DNA of 64,000 nucleotides, taken from assembly GCF_900094885.1 (NCBI RefSeq), contig NZ_FMBL01000001.1, positions 877,174 through 941,173 of the forward strand, read 5' to 3'. The DNA is from Bifidobacterium commune (lineage in GTDB: Bacteria; Actinomycetota; Actinomycetes; Actinomycetales; Bifidobacteriaceae). The translations under genes and the position numbers were made by a program. The notes under the pieces were generated by a model that did not search any database, had not been told where the DNA came from, and saw only the letters and a list, made by a program, of their open reading frames with translations. Positions 41,026 through 51,085 of the stretch are shown piece after piece; position 1 is the stretch's first letter; every line of letters starts with the position of its first letter.

Positions 41026-42033
41026 TCAGTTTGCATGCCGCGGATCGATCGAGGACTCAATCTCCTCTGCAGCGGCACTGTCGGCAATCTCCACGGAAAT
41101 CTTCTTAACACCCGAAATGCCGTCGACCATGCCGTCAGAACGGGACTTTTCAGCCTCGACATATTTGCGAGGAACGACATAGACCGGACCTGCGGAGTGC
41201 TGAATAAGGCCTTGGCTTGTGGAACCCACCAGCAAACCGGTGAAACCGCCCCTGCCGCGTGAACCCACGACCACGACGTCATGGTCATAGCTGGCCTTGG
41301 TCAGCGCGCTCACAGCTGACTCGGGAACGATGGTCTTGGTAATCTTCAGATCAGGATGAGCCTGACGAACCGGGGCAAGCATGGTCTCGAGATCTTCCAT
41401 ATAGGAATCGTAGACACCATCTTCATCGCTGACACCTTGCAGCCCAGGGACGGCGTCGATCACATCGAGTTCAGCGCCATTCACATCAGAAAGCTCAGCG
41501 GAGATTTCGAGAGCCTTAATCCCCCATTGGCTCGCGTCAATACCCACCGCCACACGCTGAATCGTGTTGTTCAGATGCAACGTCTTGCCGTCGTCGTCGG
41601 TATACGGAACCACGATGATCGGGCAGTATGCATAGGCAGGAAGCGACGAGCTGGTGGTGCCAAGCAAACGCTCTGCCAGTCCGCCTTTGCCACGATTGCC
41701 GATCACGATGAGATTGTAGTTGCGAGACAGCTCGACGAAAACCGAGGAAGGATCTCCGGTGACGATAAGAGTTTGCGCCTCCACGCCCTGTTCGTCTGCA
41801 ATGGCCTTGGCCTTGGAAAGAATCTCCTGTGCGTCGAGATGAGCGGTACTGTCGTCGCCCATCGACGTGTATGTGGAATCAAATGAAACAGCCGCATAGC
41901 TGGGCAGAGAATATGCACAAACGATCTGCAACATCAGTCCCGCATGCTTGGCGTAGTTTGCCGCCCACCATGTGGCCTTGTAGCTGGCTTGTGATCCGTC
42001 AACGCCTACCAAAATAGCCTTGTCGTTTACCAT
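41026..42033 (-). CDS. Tandem-domain universal stress protein
   Basis: 335 residues from ATG 42033, with AGGAGG five bases upstream (a GTG one codon earlier is less well placed). Two UspA domains: first AILVGVDGSQASYKA with nucleotide loop IGNRGKGGLAERLLGTTSS; second RVAVGIDASQWGIKAL with VGSRGRGGFTGLLVGSTSQ. Both keep the G-x2-G-x9-G-S/T ATP-binding pattern, so it should bind ATP. C-terminal 40 residues are acidic and extra. General stress role inferred. Confidence 0.93.
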   Translation of the reverse strand: MVNDKAILVGVDGSQASYKATWWAANYAKHAGLMLQIVCAYSLPSYAAVSFDSTYTSMGDDSTAHLDAQEILSKAKAIADEQGVEAQTLIVTGDPSSVFVELSRNYNLIVIGNRGKGGLAERLLGTTSSSLPAYAYCPIIVVPYTDDDGKTLHLNNTIQRVAVGIDASQWGIKALEISAELSDVNGAELDVIDAVPGLQGVSDEDGVYDSYMEDLETMLAPVRQAHPDLKITKTIVPESAVSALTKASYDHDVVVVGSRGRGGFTGLLVGSTSQGLIQHSAGPVYVVPRKYVEAEKSRSDGMVDGISGVKKISVEIADSAAAEEIESSIDPRHAN

Positions 42034-42125
42034 CACTACCTCCTTGACATCCGTGAAACCGTTGACAACGGCTCTACCACAAGAATAGCAGTCCTATCGT
42101 CGACACGTAAATTCATTCGCTGGAT

Positions 42126-42155
42126 AAAAAAACGCGTCCTGCTTAGCAGGACGCG
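42126..42155 (-). terminator. Intrinsic terminator after the NlpC/P60 gene
   Basis: Ten-base stem CGCGTCCTGC/GCAGGACGCG with a three-base loop and seven T on the minus strand, 17 bases past the stop. Confidence 0.92.
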
Positions 42156-42172
42156 CTTGAAAACCGGAAAGT

Positions 42173-42919
42173 CTAGAGAAGCCTACGAATGGAATATGAA
42201 CCGGTGAAGGCGTAACGAATCGGCGTGTACACCGTTCCCGACGCGGGGTTAAGCGCATTGATCACCATGCCGTTGCCCACGTAAATCGCGGAATGCTGTG
42301 CGTTCGCGATAATATCGCCGGGCATTGCCTGAGAAATATCAGCGACGGGAGTGCCGACGGACATCTGTGCGCCTGAACCATGCGGCACGGAAATACCCAT
42401 ATTGCCGTATACATACTGAACAAATCCGGAACAGTCCCAACCGGCAGGCGTATTGCCACCAAGACGATATGGAACCACGCCAACAAATTGATTGGCGAAC
42501 GTCAGCAAACCCGAAACCGACTGTCCATTGGGAGGGATGACAGCAACATTCTGCGATGGTACAGAAGGAGCCGTCAACGACTCGCGTGAGCGTGAGCGCG
42601 AAGCAGCGGCAGCCGATGCCGCGGCAGCGTCCGCAGCACGCTGTTTCGCCGCAGCTTGGTCCTTCTCGGACTGTGATTGAGTCTGCGGCACGTCAAGAGA
42701 CTCGATACCTCCCCAATTCGACTGTTCATCGACATCAGTGGAGGTGGATTCCTTGAACAGATCCTTGCGGACGGTATTTACCTTGTGGAAAGACCGCGAA
42801 GAGGTAACCGGATTCTTGTCCTCACTGCTAGCCGAAGCCACAGGAGAGAACGCAAGAAATGCCGACGACGCCAGAATAAACGCCGACACAGACGCACATA
42901 CCCTCGAAGGTTTAATCAT
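42173..42919 (-). CDS. Secreted NlpC/P60 peptidoglycan hydrolase
   Basis: 248 residues from ATG 42919 (GGA four bases upstream). A signal peptide (about 1-32, ending VASASS) leads to an Ala/Gln-rich coiled segment (about 80-105) and Ser/Arg linker, then the NlpC/P60 domain: catalytic Cys in GWDCSGFVQYVYG, His in QHSAIYVGNG, and a polar residue in VINALNP. It cleaves stem peptides in the wall. Neighbouring CHAP gene upstream on the same strand suggests coordinated wall remodelling during division. Confidence 0.93.
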   Translation of the reverse strand: MIKPSRVCASVSAFILASSAFLAFSPVASASSEDKNPVTSSRSFHKVNTVRKDLFKESTSTDVDEQSNWGGIESLDVPQTQSQSEKDQAAAKQRAADAAAASAAAASRSRSRESLTAPSVPSQNVAVIPPNGQSVSGLLTFANQFVGVVPYRLGGNTPAGWDCSGFVQYVYGNMGISVPHGSGAQMSVGTPVADISQAMPGDIIANAQHSAIYVGNGMVINALNPASGTVYTPIRYAFTGSYSIRRLL

Positions 42920-43091
42920 AGTTTCCAGTTTATCAGACCACGGCAACAACGTCGATGTTTTCAGCGAATAACGATATCAAATGAACCGAGGCACCCAGAA
43001 CCCTGATGAGACCGGTATAAATGGCCAAGAGATCGGGAATCTCACAGACTATATCTCACCCGCTATACCCTGATTAAACAAAACCCGAAAG

Positions 43092-44027
43092 TCAGTAATG
43101 AATAACCTGATGCTCGGCCACTTGAGACGCGGTGAATGTCCTTGAGAATGTCTTGCCTTGAAGAGCGGCACCACATTCGGAAGTGACCACAGAACCATCT
43201 GGATTGATTTGCTCGATGATCGCAACATGACCACATGTAGGGCTGGAACCATCTTGTCCTGCTGCGAAGACCATGATGTCGCCCTGATGACGGGCGGTAT
43301 TGTCTACCCAATAGCCCAAGGAACGGGCCGTGACTGCCCACTGCGCTCCGTTGCCCATACGCGAACCGGTGGGAAGCCCAAGCTGATGACGGCGTACATA
43401 GACCCACCATGTGCACTGGCTGAATTCATATGCATTTCCGCTGTCACCGGTGGAATGGTTCGGATCGAACCCCTTCGGCAAGTTCGAATAGTCCTGATCC
43501 AAGAGAGCGGCAACCTGCGGGTTGCTGGCAATGGACTTCGACATCGAAGAAACATCAAGAGAAGCACTGTCGCCACCCAAGCTCCACGTGCCGTCGGCGG
43601 AGAGGCTGGCTTCAGAACCCGACCCCAGAGGAGCACGGGTTTCCGAACGGGATGCTGCACCTACAGGACGCAATGTGGATATGGTGGTCGTCCCTTCGGT
43701 TGCCGCGAAGCTGGGACGATTGGGATTGCCTGCCATCATAGCCGTGGCGGTAGCTCCCACAAGAGTAGCCAAAGAAGCAGAGACAACTGCGGCGCGACGA
43801 CGACCTTCATTTTCTCGGGCAAGTCGAATGGAACGACGCGTTTGAGGCGCAAGCTCATTAATCTTATCGGCGACTTCCGGAGCCAAACCAACCATAGCCC
43901 CGTTGGTAGCGACGGCTTGGGCCTGTCGCACAGCCTTGGCTGAGTGCGTCGCCTTGGTAGGCAAAAAAAGCGATGCAACGGAATGCCGCTGCGTGCTCTT
44001 TTGTGCCCTATGTGCACCGTGACTCAT
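43092..44027 (-). CDS. CHAP-domain cell-wall hydrolase
   Basis: 311 residues. A long basic cytoplasmic N-terminus (about 1-75) is followed by a single membrane segment (about 77-98) and a Ser/Gly linker; the CHAP domain occupies the last 120 residues, with catalytic Cys in FSQCTWWVYVRR, His in CGHVAIIEQI, and a Glu/Asn in the final strands. It should act outside the membrane as amidase or endopeptidase. AAGGAG precedes ATG. A sigma-70-like promoter lies about 90 bases upstream. The extended N-terminus is odd for an exported enzyme. Confidence 0.88.
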   Translation of the reverse strand: MSHGAHRAQKSTQRHSVASLFLPTKATHSAKAVRQAQAVATNGAMVGLAPEVADKINELAPQTRRSIRLARENEGRRRAAVVSASLATLVGATATAMMAGNPNRPSFAATEGTTTISTLRPVGAASRSETRAPLGSGSEASLSADGTWSLGGDSASLDVSSMSKSIASNPQVAALLDQDYSNLPKGFDPNHSTGDSGNAYEFSQCTWWVYVRRHQLGLPTGSRMGNGAQWAVTARSLGYWVDNTARHQGDIMVFAAGQDGSSPTCGHVAIIEQINPDGSVVTSECGAALQGKTFSRTFTASQVAEHQVIHY

Positions 44028-44115
44028 AAATCAACTCCTTGCGGATAGCTTTCATGACGGCGGAGGTGTTGCCAACTGTATGGAAAAGCAGTGGCTCTGA
44101 TACCACGAGGTCAGC

Positions 44116-44144
44116 AGTCTACACGCCACCACTGTACGAATCAA
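44116..44144 (-). promoter_or_regulatory. Promoter of the CHAP hydrolase gene
   Basis: On the minus strand TTGATT, 17 bases, TAGACT. The leader of about 80 bases ends in AAGGAG. I looked for a c-di-AMP riboswitch there and did not find convincing motifs. Confidence 0.6.
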
Positions 44145-44318
44145 TCAACCAGAATGCTCAGCCTTCAAACTTTTGGCAATAATCCGATAAATGACAACGA
44201 AAACCATGAAACGGAATTGCTCGTTCGGCGTGTCACATTTTCTTTACAAATGAATAACTAGCTATATGCTTTAATAGTGCTGTGCCAACCGGTATATCTA
44301 GCCGGAGACACCACACAC

Positions 44319-45830
44319 TTATATTTGCGTGGAAGCCACGATGAACGAACCAGGGTCGCCATCAGAGTCGATCTGTATGCGGCCATCGCAGTCCGGAACG
44401 AAAACGGCCTCTCCCCTACGCAGAATCATTTCGTTGGTCTCGTCGCTCACACGCACTCTGCCATCAAGGCACAGGACGATTCGCGGTCCACATTCTCCTG
44501 GGAAGCGCGAGCGCAACGCCATCAGCCGCCCGTAATGTCGAACGATCCGTTCCATCATGGGCCAAGGGTGATGCCCGCCGCCGACCCGTCCATAGCTGAG
44601 TACGAATTCGTTGATATGCGGCCGATACACGACTCGATTGCCGAACAGCGCACCCAGCTCGTCAATCCAGCTGACACTGGGATCAATGGGTGGCGCCGGG
44701 TTGCAATCGAGGTTCTGCAAGAGATTGGGAACGTCCTTGTGCTTGACCGTCATGCCAGCACGCAAAACGTTGTCGGAGTTGGTCATCACTTCTACTCCGG
44801 TGCCATGGATATACGCGTGCGGCGTACCCGCGGGAATGAAAACCGACTCACCTTCCTCAAGCTCAATCGGATTCATCATCAGCAATGCCAGCACGCTCGG
44901 ATCACCCTCAAATGCCTCAGCGGCGGCAAGCGCGTGCCGAAAAGCAAGCTGGGACCGCTCGTGAGAAACTTGAGAAGCCGCCTGCTGCAAGGCATCGTGC
45001 AGGCCAAAAACCGTACCGGCCGTCACCGCCGCATGGAAAGCACGAAACACTCGTTTGCGGGACGGCTGCCAAGACATCGATGCCATGGGCATCATTGAGT
45101 TGGCGTCGGCAAATTCCTGGTCGACATTCGCCGAAGAGTCCGGATACGAAGCGCCGAACACGCCGTGATGCGAGGGTGGTTTGAGGGCCATAACCATCCG
45201 GCGAGCTACAGGATGGTCGACCAAGACGAGATTCGAAAGCATAAACGTCGGAGACGCAAATCCTACGCATGCGCTGAAAGGCTGCAACGCAACAATCATC
45301 TCGTTCTTGGCTACCACATCCTTGAACGAGCGATCAGGGGCATCCATCGGCTTTCTCTCGGCGTTTTCCTCATTGAAACCGGCGCGGGCCCGAAAATCGA
45401 CGGGATGAACCTGCAATGAAAGGGGAATTCTTGCGGAAATCACCTTGAGCAGGTACGGCAATACGGGACCGAATTCATTTGAGCACCGCAAGCCCAGCAT
45501 GGCTTCCGGATCACTGCGAATAAGGTCCGTCAATGCCACCGGGGTACCACCGGCCTGTTGCCATGCCTGCAACGTTGGACTCTGAACACCAGAAAGGCTG
45601 CCACCGGAAGGTCGCAGACCAGATTCCGGAGCACCAGTCACATCCACAATCGAAGGATATTGCGCATGCCCACTGAACCACATCTCGGCAATCGGACCGC
45701 CGTCCCGCGCTTCCCCCACAGGCATTTCGGTTGAAGCCGACCGCTCGGCCAGATCCAAGGAAAACATCTCCTGCAAGCGGATATACGAGCCCCAGGCGTA
45801 TCTCTTGATGACTGGGTGAATCGAATACAC
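44319..45830 (-). CDS. manA: Mannose-6-phosphate isomerase, class I
   Basis: 503 residues from a GTG at 45830 with AAGGAG nine bases upstream; that gives the family start VYSIHPVIKRYAWGS. Zinc and substrate motifs: AEMWFSGHA, LPYLLKVISARIPLSLQVHP, KDVVAKNEMIVAL, then the cupin FIPAGTPHAYIHGTGVEVMTNSDN, read across two adjacent motifs, ending in RAGMTVKHKDV. It interconverts mannose-6-P and fructose-6-P. Slightly longer than usual, due to a Pro/Ser insert around 75-95. Divergent from the small DUF2530 gene. Confidence 0.94.
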   Translation of the reverse strand: MYSIHPVIKRYAWGSYIRLQEMFSLDLAERSASTEMPVGEARDGGPIAEMWFSGHAQYPSIVDVTGAPESGLRPSGGSLSGVQSPTLQAWQQAGGTPVALTDLIRSDPEAMLGLRCSNEFGPVLPYLLKVISARIPLSLQVHPVDFRARAGFNEENAERKPMDAPDRSFKDVVAKNEMIVALQPFSACVGFASPTFMLSNLVLVDHPVARRMVMALKPPSHHGVFGASYPDSSANVDQEFADANSMMPMASMSWQPSRKRVFRAFHAAVTAGTVFGLHDALQQAASQVSHERSQLAFRHALAAAEAFEGDPSVLALLMMNPIELEEGESVFIPAGTPHAYIHGTGVEVMTNSDNVLRAGMTVKHKDVPNLLQNLDCNPAPPIDPSVSWIDELGALFGNRVVYRPHINEFVLSYGRVGGGHHPWPMMERIVRHYGRLMALRSRFPGECGPRIVLCLDGRVRVSDETNEMILRRGEAVFVPDCDGRIQIDSDGDPGSFIVASTQI

Positions 45831-45949
45831 TTGACAGGGCTCCTTTATCTTGTTACGGCTTTCTATAATCTCATAGTTCCTGTAGAGCACGAAACGCGAA
45901 TCAGCGCATAGCCAACTCAAGGTTAACCCCAACCACTAAAATCAAAGGC

Positions 45950-46207
45950 ATGAAGTTCGCCCCGATTGTCAATCCTGACGTCTGTAAGCCTGCACCGAAG
46001 GCGGTTCAGGTCGATTTGCGCAAAACGTTCCTTTTCATTACCGCTCTGTGGGTTGTTGCACTGCTGGTTTCTGCCGTGCTTCTCAAGTGCGGATTCCATG
46101 TGATTAACGCCATCATCCTCTGCAGTTCCGGAGTAGCCATAGGGCTGCTAATGCTTACTTGGGAGCATTTTGATCGCTGGGACTATCGCCGGCTCGGCGC
46201 GAGCTGA
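45950..46207 (+). CDS. DUF2530 small membrane protein
   Basis: 85 residues with two membrane segments (about 26-46 and 50-72) and a C-terminal WEHFDRWDYRRL. A cytoplasmic Pro/Val/Lys N-terminus precedes. DUF2530 is an actinobacterial family without known function. The intergenic gap to manA is about 120 bases, and phoU follows 82 bases later. AAAGG is close to the ATG. Confidence 0.8.
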   Translation: MKFAPIVNPDVCKPAPKAVQVDLRKTFLFITALWVVALLVSAVLLKCGFHVINAIILCSSGVAIGLLMLTWEHFDRWDYRRLGAS

Positions 46208-46289
46208 CCGGCAATTCGACTACTGTCAAATTCAATACTCATTATCTTCTTAACCAATGGCATATCCGATAACCACGAAAGAGGCTTAT

Positions 46290-46961
46290 ATGCGCGTCAT
46301 CTACAACGAGGAACTCAAGGCCGTCGCGGATGCCTTGGAACATATGGCGGAAGGTGTCTGCACAGCGATGCACGGTGCCGGCAAGGCTCTGCTGGATCAG
46401 GACATGGAGGCTGCGAAATCGGTAATCGACGGTGACGAGACCATTGATGCCCTCGAACGCCAGATTCTTGACCAATGTGTGAAACTGCTGGCGCAGCAAA
46501 GCCCGGTTGCCACCGATCTGCGCGCGGTCGTCGCGAGTCTGCGTCTGGCTTCCACAATCGAGCGAATGGGTGATTTAGCCCAGCATATCGCCCAAACGGC
46601 TTATCGCTGCAGTCCCAATTCCGCTTTGTCCGACGACGCGAAAACGCGCGAGATCTTCGAAAGCATGCGTCAGTTGCTTGATATCACCGCAGACAGGCTG
46701 CCCGGAATGCTCGCCGACCGCGACGCCACCCTAGCACAGCAGATCATCGCCGACGACAACAAGCTCGACGAATTGCACCAGCAGACGTTTGCCCTGGTGC
46801 TTAACGATTCTTGGAAGGGCACGAAGCAGCAGCTCATCGACGTGGTCCTGACCGCACGTTTTATGGAAAGGTTGGGCGATCACGCCGTTTCCACAGCACG
46901 TCAGGTGGTCTACATCGTCTCGGGCTTCGACCCAAGCAAAGAGCCCAAGGACATGGACTAA
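46290..46961 (+). CDS. phoU: Phosphate signalling regulator PhoU
   Basis: 223 residues from ATG 46290, with GAGG five bases upstream; an ATG 33 bases earlier has no site. Two repeats of the three-helix PhoU bundle are visible, each ending in a metal-cluster motif of the E-R-M-GD type: TIERMGDLAQHI and FMERLGDHAVSTA. It restrains the Pst transporter and its two-component kinase when phosphate is ample. No pst or phoR genes adjoin it here. A strong terminator follows. Confidence 0.95.
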   Translation: MRVIYNEELKAVADALEHMAEGVCTAMHGAGKALLDQDMEAAKSVIDGDETIDALERQILDQCVKLLAQQSPVATDLRAVVASLRLASTIERMGDLAQHIAQTAYRCSPNSALSDDAKTREIFESMRQLLDITADRLPGMLADRDATLAQQIIADDNKLDELHQQTFALVLNDSWKGTKQQLIDVVLTARFMERLGDHAVSTARQVVYIVSGFDPSKEPKDMD

Positions 46962-46970
46962 AAGCTGAGA

Positions 46971-47020
46971 AAGCGGGTTGTTCACTGTTTTACAAGAAGA
47001 CAGTGAACAACCCGCTTTTT
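46971..47020 (+). terminator. Terminator after phoU
   Basis: An 18-bp stem beginning AAGCGGGTTG, ending CAACCCGCTT, followed by five T. Confidence 0.92.
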
Positions 47021-47030
47021 AGCACCAAAC

Positions 47031-47079
47031 CAATAAAGGAGGCGGGCCGCAACAATATTGCGGCCCGCCTCCTTTATTG
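47031..47079 (-). terminator. Terminator after gpmA
   Basis: A 22-bp perfect inverted repeat starting CAATAAAGGAGG and ending CCTCCTTTATTG, five-base loop, 19 bases past the gpmA stop on the minus strand. Confidence 0.85.
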
Positions 47080-47098
47080 AAGGTTGAGTCAAAAGTGC

Positions 47099-47842
47099 TT
47101 ACTTGACCTGGCCTTGAGCAGCAACGGCTGCGGCACCGGCGGCAGCAGCTTCGGGATCAAGATACTCGCCACGGGGCTTGATGGGCTTCATGTTCTCATC
47201 GAGCTCGTAAACCAGCGGGATCGCTGTCGGGATGTTGACCTTGGAGATCTCTTCCTCGGAAAGCCCGTCGAGCATCTTGACGATGGCGCGCAGCGAGTTG
47301 CCGTGTGCGGCGATCATGACGGTCTTGCCGCTCTTGAGCTGCGGAACGATTTCGGATTCCCAGTATGGGGTCACGCGGGCAACGACGTTGGACAGCGCCT
47401 CAGTCTCAGGCACCGGATCGCCGGCATAGCGCGGGTCGTTGTTCTGGGAGAACTCATCGTTCGGATCGATTTCCGGCGGCGGGGTGCCGTATGAACGGCG
47501 CCAAATCATGAACTTTTCATCGCCGTACTTGTCGCGAATCTGCGACTTGTTCTTGCCCTGCAGAGCACCATAATGACGCTCGTTGAGCCTCCAGCTACGC
47601 TCAACCGGAATCCAGAGGCGATCGGCCTCATCCAGTGCGTAATTGGCGGTATTGATTGCACGACGCAACAAAGAGGTGAAGACGATGTCAGGAAGGACAT
47701 TCTTCTCCTTGAGCAGCTGACCGCCGCGCTTGGCCTCCTCGACACCCTGCTCAGTGAGCGGAACATCGACCCAGCCGGTGAACTGGTTTGTTTTATTCCA
47801 TGCGCTCTGGCCGTGCCGGAGCAATACTAGTTTATATGCCAT
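47099..47842 (-). CDS. gpmA: 2,3-bisphosphoglycerate-dependent phosphoglycerate mutase
   Basis: 247 residues. [20 protein letters not shown] supplies the phosphorylated histidine (about residue 10), [14 protein letters not shown] the substrate loop, and [16 protein letters not shown] the second histidine. It interconverts 3- and 2-phosphoglycerate in glycolysis and the fructose-6-phosphate shunt. An Ala-rich tail (about 20 residues) ends the protein. Located between terminators on one side and menA on the other. Confidence 0.97.
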   Translation of the reverse strand: MAYKLVLLRHGQSAWNKTNQFTGWVDVPLTEQGVEEAKRGGQLLKEKNVLPDIVFTSLLRRAINTANYALDEADRLWIPVERSWRLNERHYGALQGKNKSQIRDKYGDEKFMIWRRSYGTPPPEIDPNDEFSQNNDPRYAGDPVPETEALSNVVARVTPYWESEIVPQLKSGKTVMIAAHGNSLRAIVKMLDGLSEEEISKVNIPTAIPLVYELDENMKPIKPRGEYLDPEAAAAGAAAVAAQGQVK

Positions 47843-47900
47843 AATTCAATCCTAAGCGATGATTGCGACGGGTACGCCGCAAGATTGCGAACATTCACTC

Positions 47901-48980
47901 TCAGAGAGTCACAGCCAGTTGAGAAATGATGAAAACAAGCGCAAACAGCAGCAACGTCATGCTGCACATCGGCAAAGCCTTGACGAAATTCTCTTTGTTG
48001 ACGGCGTGCGCAAAATCCATGGCGACCTTAACAATCACCAGCATCAGCAGCAACGACGTGCAAGTCAGGATTATACCAAGAACGCTCAAAGTATTGAAGT
48101 ATGGGGCAAGCGAAGGAACAAACGAAATCAGGATGAATATCGAGGGAATCAAGGCAACGACGACGGTAATAACCACAGAAAGCATGTAAACCACAAGCAG
48201 CAACGTACGTGCGGCGCCCGGGCCAAGAATGACTGCGAGCGTCATTTTGCCACTGCCCTTATCTTCTCCGAGATCGCGCAGGTTGTTGACCATCAGAATG
48301 GCGCAGGAGTAAAGACCGCAGAGAATAGCTCCGACGATGCCGGGGACGTTGATGTCGCCGGTAAGCAAGTATTGCGTGCCAAGCACCGCAACAATGCCGA
48401 AGAATATGAAAACGGCGATTTCACCGTAGCCTGCATAACCATACGGATGCTTGCCGCCCGTATAGAACCATCCGGCGAGCAGGCAAAGCACGCCGACGAC
48501 AATCATCCACCAACGACCGGTCAGCGCTATTGCCGCAAGTCCGGCGATGCAAGCGATAAGGGCATTGATGCCGGCGGCGGCAAGCACCTGTTTTGGCGCA
48601 ACCAAACCGGAGGCAGTCAAGCGCTGGGGCTTGGCCGTCTGGAATTCACTGGCACCTCGCCCGGCATCGATGCCACGAATCCCGTCGGAATAATCGTTGA
48701 CAAAATTAACGGCAATTTGCAGGAACAAAGCAATAATGATGCAAAGCACGGAAACCAAAACGAACATGCCGGCTGAAACACTCCCGGAAAATGCGCCTGA
48801 CGCTGACGTCCTCACAACCGCAGTGCAGCCCTGCATTTCTGAAGGCTGCGTATGACATCCTACCTTGGCTTTGGCTTGCAGAAGCAAGTAACTCGAGGTC
48901 ACGCCGATCAGAACCGGCGCAATGGATGCCGGCAATGTCTTCGGCCGGAGTCCGTTAATCCACAAATTCATATTCTTCAA
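47901..48980 (-). CDS. menA: 1,4-dihydroxy-2-naphthoate polyprenyltransferase
   Basis: 359 residues, about eight or nine membrane segments. LRPKTLPASIAPVLIG is the MenA N-terminus; NFVNDYSDGIRGID carries the first aspartate-rich motif (about 100) and NNLRDLGEDKGSGKMTL the second (about 225). It attaches the isoprenoid tail to dihydroxynaphthoate to make demethylmenaquinone. Start is probably TTG 48980 with AGAGGA about ten bases upstream. With the polyprenyl synthase at 26-27 kb, Ndh and CydAB it implies a menaquinone-type chain. An unusual Cys/Gly/Ser-rich loop (about 36-66) is unexplained. Confidence 0.92.
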   Translation of the reverse strand: MKNMNLWINGLRPKTLPASIAPVLIGVTSSYLLLQAKAKVGCHTQPSEMQGCTAVVRTSASGAFSGSVSAGMFVLVSVLCIIIALFLQIAVNFVNDYSDGIRGIDAGRGASEFQTAKPQRLTASGLVAPKQVLAAAGINALIACIAGLAAIALTGRWWMIVVGVLCLLAGWFYTGGKHPYGYAGYGEIAVFIFFGIVAVLGTQYLLTGDINVPGIVGAILCGLYSCAILMVNNLRDLGEDKGSGKMTLAVILGPGAARTLLLVVYMLSVVITVVVALIPSIFILISFVPSLAPYFNTLSVLGIILTCTSLLLMLVIVKVAMDFAHAVNKENFVKALPMCSMTLLLFALVFIISQLAVTL

Positions 48981-49149
48981 TGCAACTCACTTCCTCTAAT
49001 TGGTTCGGTAACAGCCCGCGCACAGGCAACGATGCGACTTCGAGCACTATAATAGTTGCACCCCGATCTTGTCATACAAAACGGTTGTCGACCCGCAGAA
49101 GGCCGGCAACTTATCAAATGAACGGACGCCAGCAATTGTCCCACTGGTT

Positions 49150-50814
49150 TCAGTCCAGCGGCTTGACCAGCGGGAACGTGATGGTCTCGCGAATAGTGGC
49201 ACCGGTCAGTGCGATGAGCAAGCGATCGATGCCCATGCCCATGCCTCCTGCAGGTGGCATGCCCACGCCGAGGGCTTCAAGGAAGTCTTCGTCGATGTCC
49301 ATTGCCTCCACATCACCCGCAAGAGCGTCCCTGGCCTGGTCGACCAGACGCTGGCGCTGCACCACGGGATCGTTGAGCTCAGAGTAGCCGGTGGCCAGCT
49401 CAAATCCGCGGACATACAGATCCCACTTCTCCACAACGCCCTGCTTGCTGCGGTGCCCCTTGACCAGCGGGCTGGTTTCCACCGGGAAATCGCGCACGAA
49501 CGTAGGTATTTCGGCACCAAGGCCGTCCTCGTAGAAGTGCTCCCAAAGATGCTCGATGAGCTTGCCGTGGTTCTCGACGTCGTCGCGTTCTACACCGAGT
49601 TTGTCGGCGATGGCGCCCAAATGGGTCACAGAGGTCTCCGGGGTGATCTCCTCGCCCAAGGACTCGGAAAGCGACTCATACATGGCAATTTCTTTCCATT
49701 CGCCGCCGAAGTCGTACTCGGAACCGTCAAGGAGCGTCACCTTGGTCGACCCGAAGGCATCGATGGCCGACTGCTGGATGAGCTTCTTGGTCAACACCGC
49801 GATGGTGTCGTAGTTGCCGTAGGCCTGGTACGCCTCAAGCATGGTGAACTCCGGGGCATGCGTACCATCGACGCCCTCGTTACGGAAATCACGATTGATT
49901 TCGAAGACGCGCTCGATGCCGCCAACCAGACAGCGCTTGAGGAAGAGTTCTGGCGCGATGCGCAGATAGAGGTCCATGTCGAAAGCGTTCATGTGAGTAA
50001 CGAACGGACGGGCCGCCGCTCCCCCGTGAACCGTCTGCAGCATCGGGGTTTCCACCTCAAGGAAGTCGTCCTTGGCAAACGTGTTGCGCAGTGAGGCGAC
50101 GACCTTGGAACGACTGCGAACCATGTCGCGCATCTTCTCGTCCGCAATCATGCCGACGTACGGCTTGCGGGTGCGCACGTCTTCCGTGAGGTCCTTGTGC
50201 AGTGCCGGAAGCGGCTGCAGCGCCTTGGCTGCAATCTTCCACTCACTGACGAAGATGGAGAGCTCACCGGTCTTGGAAGCGATGACGCGACCTTTGAGAT
50301 ACAGGTGATCGCCGAGATCGACGAACTGCTTGAACGCCTTAAGCGAGTCCGCACCGACCTCCTTCTTGGAAATCATGCCCTGAATCCTCGTACCGTCGCC
50401 CGCAGCCAACTGCACGAAGCACAGACCGCCGCCGTTGCGAAGGAAGAGCACCCGACCGGCAATGGAAACCACATCCTCTGTCTCGTCACCGGCTCCCAGC
50501 TTGCCTTCGTACTTTGCACGAACCCCCGAAATGGTGTCGCTGACCTCGACGACAACCGGGTACGGGGCGACGCCGTCTTTGAGCATCTGGGCCCGCTTGG
50601 CCACACGCATCTGCACCTGCTCCGGCTGACCTTCCGGACCGAACTGCTTGTTGGTCGGATCGATGGCATCATCGAAAGATTTGCCCTGATTGATGTTCTC
50701 CGCAATGACCTCGTCCTGCTTAAGCCTCAGCTCCGCACGCTCGACGGTGGACATAACTGGGGTTCCAGCCTCTTCATCGTTCCGGTTCTCACCGGTTTCA
50801 TTCGTTTCGCTCAT
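49150..50814 (-). CDS. lysS: Lysyl-tRNA synthetase, class II
   Basis: 554 residues from ATG 50814, which has GAGGG upstream. An N-terminal acidic/variable region (about 1-60) precedes the OB-fold anticodon domain (about 100-190), then class II motifs: motif 2 FEINRDFRNEGVDGTHAPEF, read as R-F-R-N-E-G and H-x-P-E-F, and motif 3 GGMGMGIDRLLIALTG. It charges tRNA-Lys. The acidic extension ends before RAELRLKQDEVIAENINQ. Monocistronic in appearance. Confidence 0.96.
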   Translation of the reverse strand: MSETNETGENRNDEEAGTPVMSTVERAELRLKQDEVIAENINQGKSFDDAIDPTNKQFGPEGQPEQVQMRVAKRAQMLKDGVAPYPVVVEVSDTISGVRAKYEGKLGAGDETEDVVSIAGRVLFLRNGGGLCFVQLAAGDGTRIQGMISKKEVGADSLKAFKQFVDLGDHLYLKGRVIASKTGELSIFVSEWKIAAKALQPLPALHKDLTEDVRTRKPYVGMIADEKMRDMVRSRSKVVASLRNTFAKDDFLEVETPMLQTVHGGAAARPFVTHMNAFDMDLYLRIAPELFLKRCLVGGIERVFEINRDFRNEGVDGTHAPEFTMLEAYQAYGNYDTIAVLTKKLIQQSAIDAFGSTKVTLLDGSEYDFGGEWKEIAMYESLSESLGEEITPETSVTHLGAIADKLGVERDDVENHGKLIEHLWEHFYEDGLGAEIPTFVRDFPVETSPLVKGHRSKQGVVEKWDLYVRGFELATGYSELNDPVVQRQRLVDQARDALAGDVEAMDIDEDFLEALGVGMPPAGGMGMGIDRLLIALTGATIRETITFPLVKPLD

Positions 50815-50978
50815 ACCCTCGAGTGTACCGAGCAGCCGATACACGGCAATCGACCAAAACTTGCGTCAACAGCAAGAGCACTCGGTTGGCAACACGACAT
50901 CCGAACCAACCAATCGTCACCCGACACGCATGGTGGACTCGTCCTCAGGTTCGTTGTATCATGATTCCTGTTGTTCAT

Positions 50979-51055
<77 letters not shown>

Positions 51056-51060
51056 ACTGA

Positions 51061-51085
51061 AACCCCTTGCTTTGCAAGGGGTTTT
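51061..51085 (+). terminator. Terminator after tRNA-Pro
   Basis: CCCCTTGC-TTT-GCAAGGGG followed by TTTTG. Confidence 0.9.

Noticed and set aside
44028..44140. c-di-AMP (ydaO) riboswitch in the leader of the CHAP hydrolase gene
   Set aside because: Actinobacterial wall hydrolases often have one, but the conserved GGGG-ACC and GGGTGAA elements are absent; only a loose 3' similarity exists.
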